This document shows positions 6,496 through 6,991 of a stretch of DNA of 6,991 nucleotides, piece by piece (within the stretch, counting starts at the first letter, position 1; the number at the start of each line of letters is the position of its first letter). The stretch is from positions 1 through 6,991 of the forward strand of contig JAHEMU010000141.1 of NCBI GenBank assembly GCA_024643485.1. Reading direction: 5' to 3'. The position numbers were made by a program, and so were the translations under genes. The notes beneath the pieces are model-generated. The model was not told where the DNA came from and made no database searches. It saw nothing but the letters and a program-made list of their open reading frames with translations. Source of the DNA: Cytophagales bacterium. GTDB lineage: Bacteria > Bacteroidota > Bacteroidia > Cytophagales > Cyclobacteriaceae.

Positions 6496-6991
6496 ATGAA
6501 AAAGTTACCTTATTTGTTTATTGTAATCCTTTTGATAGGAATAAGTTCGTGTGAAAAGAAATCAACCGCAGGGGAAGAACCTGTTTCGGATGAATTATCC
6601 GAAAACACAGACGGATTAGCTGATTTTGAAGAAGTTGCAGAAAGCAGTAAAGCGGTGAGTTTGTCGGAGGGTGACATTGAAAAATTTATCAAAACTTTTC
6701 GCCCAATCATAGAAGAATTAGATCAATTGGGAGACGACTTTGGGAATAGTGACTCACAGTCATTGGCCGCCATATTTGCTTCGTCTGAAGTGAAAGATAT
6801 TCTCGATAAATACGGATGGGATAATGGTTTCATGACGAAATACTTGGCCATCACCAATGGTTATTTATACGTAAAAATGGAGGAGTCTATTAACAATGTA
6901 CCTGTCGAAGAGCGCGCAGCAACTGAAGCTGTTTTAAAAATGTCAATGGAGGGGTTTTTACAATTTGTCAGTAATGATAACGTAGAAAAAA
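6496..6991 (+). CDS. Uncharacterised lipoprotein (3' end outside window)
   Basis: The ATG at 6496 opens a frame that stays open to the right edge, giving 165 complete codons. The N-terminus is a type II (lipoprotein) signal peptide: MKK, a hydrophobic core LPYLFIVILLIG, then the lipobox ISSC with Cys19 as the lipidated residue. EKKS follows the cysteine. Residues about 25-55 are acidic and low in complexity, probably a flexible linker. From about 56 on, the protein looks mostly helical, with LSEGDIEKFIKTFRPIIEEL, EVKDILDKYGWD and FMTKYLAITNGYLYVKME. I recognise no named domain. The style recalls conserved hypothetical lipoproteins of Cytophagales, but that is memory rather than a search. It should be anchored in the outer or inner membrane facing the periplasm. 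The C-terminus is not visible and could add a domain that changes this picture. Confidence 0.85.
   Translation, partial: MKKLPYLFIVILLIGISSCEKKSTAGEEPVSDELSENTDGLADFEEVAESSKAVSLSEGDIEKFIKTFRPIIEELDQLGDDFGNSDSQSLAAIFASSEVKDILDKYGWDNGFMTKYLAITNGYLYVKMEESINNVPVEERAATEAVLKMSMEGFLQFVSNDNVEK

Overview
The window looks like an ordinary chromosomal segment from a member of the Bacteroidota, probably a Cytophagales- or Flavobacteriia-like free-living bacterium. Four things point there: the AT-rich composition with dense coding, the near absence of usable Shine-Dalgarno sequences, a perfect Bacteroidota -7 promoter element (TAnnTTTG) directly before one start codon, and the sequence style of the MutS, TrmH-family, DUF302 and GH20 proteins. 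The phylum is an inference from motifs and remembered family resemblance. No search was run.

Layout from left to right. (1) At 1-256 (+) lies the last 84 residues of a protein resembling the C-terminus of Bacteroidota M1-family aminopeptidases. (2) Only 2 bp later, and convergent with it, is a large membrane-anchored GH20 beta-N-acetylhexosaminidase (259-2676, -). Its catalytic residues are intact, but an extra beta-rich segment of about 120 residues interrupts the barrel domain. (3) Upstream of it on the same strand is a SpoU/TrmH-family RNA 2'-O-ribose methyltransferase (2718-3248, -). Its 41-bp spacing to the GH20 gene would allow co-transcription. (4) Divergent from that, across a 99-bp region, is a complete mutS (3348-5963, +). 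(5) Next come a DUF302 protein (6045-6434, +) and (6) the start of an uncharacterised lipoprotein (6496 to the right edge, +).

The genes do not form one recognisable pathway. They are a mix of housekeeping functions: mismatch repair, RNA modification, peptide turnover, and amino-sugar release in the cell envelope. I saw no tRNA or rRNA gene, CRISPR array, insertion sequence, phage gene or toxin-antitoxin pair. No stretch longer than about 100 bp lacks a gene. I found no evidence for a new multi-gene system. The best leads are the domain inserted in the GH20 enzyme, the very short predicted leader of the DUF302 gene, and the lipoprotein of unknown function.

Three start codons were set downstream of the longest open frame. 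For the GH20, methyltransferase and DUF302 genes the longest frame opens at GTG, TTG and GTG respectively, while an in-frame ATG lies at the family-consistent start.
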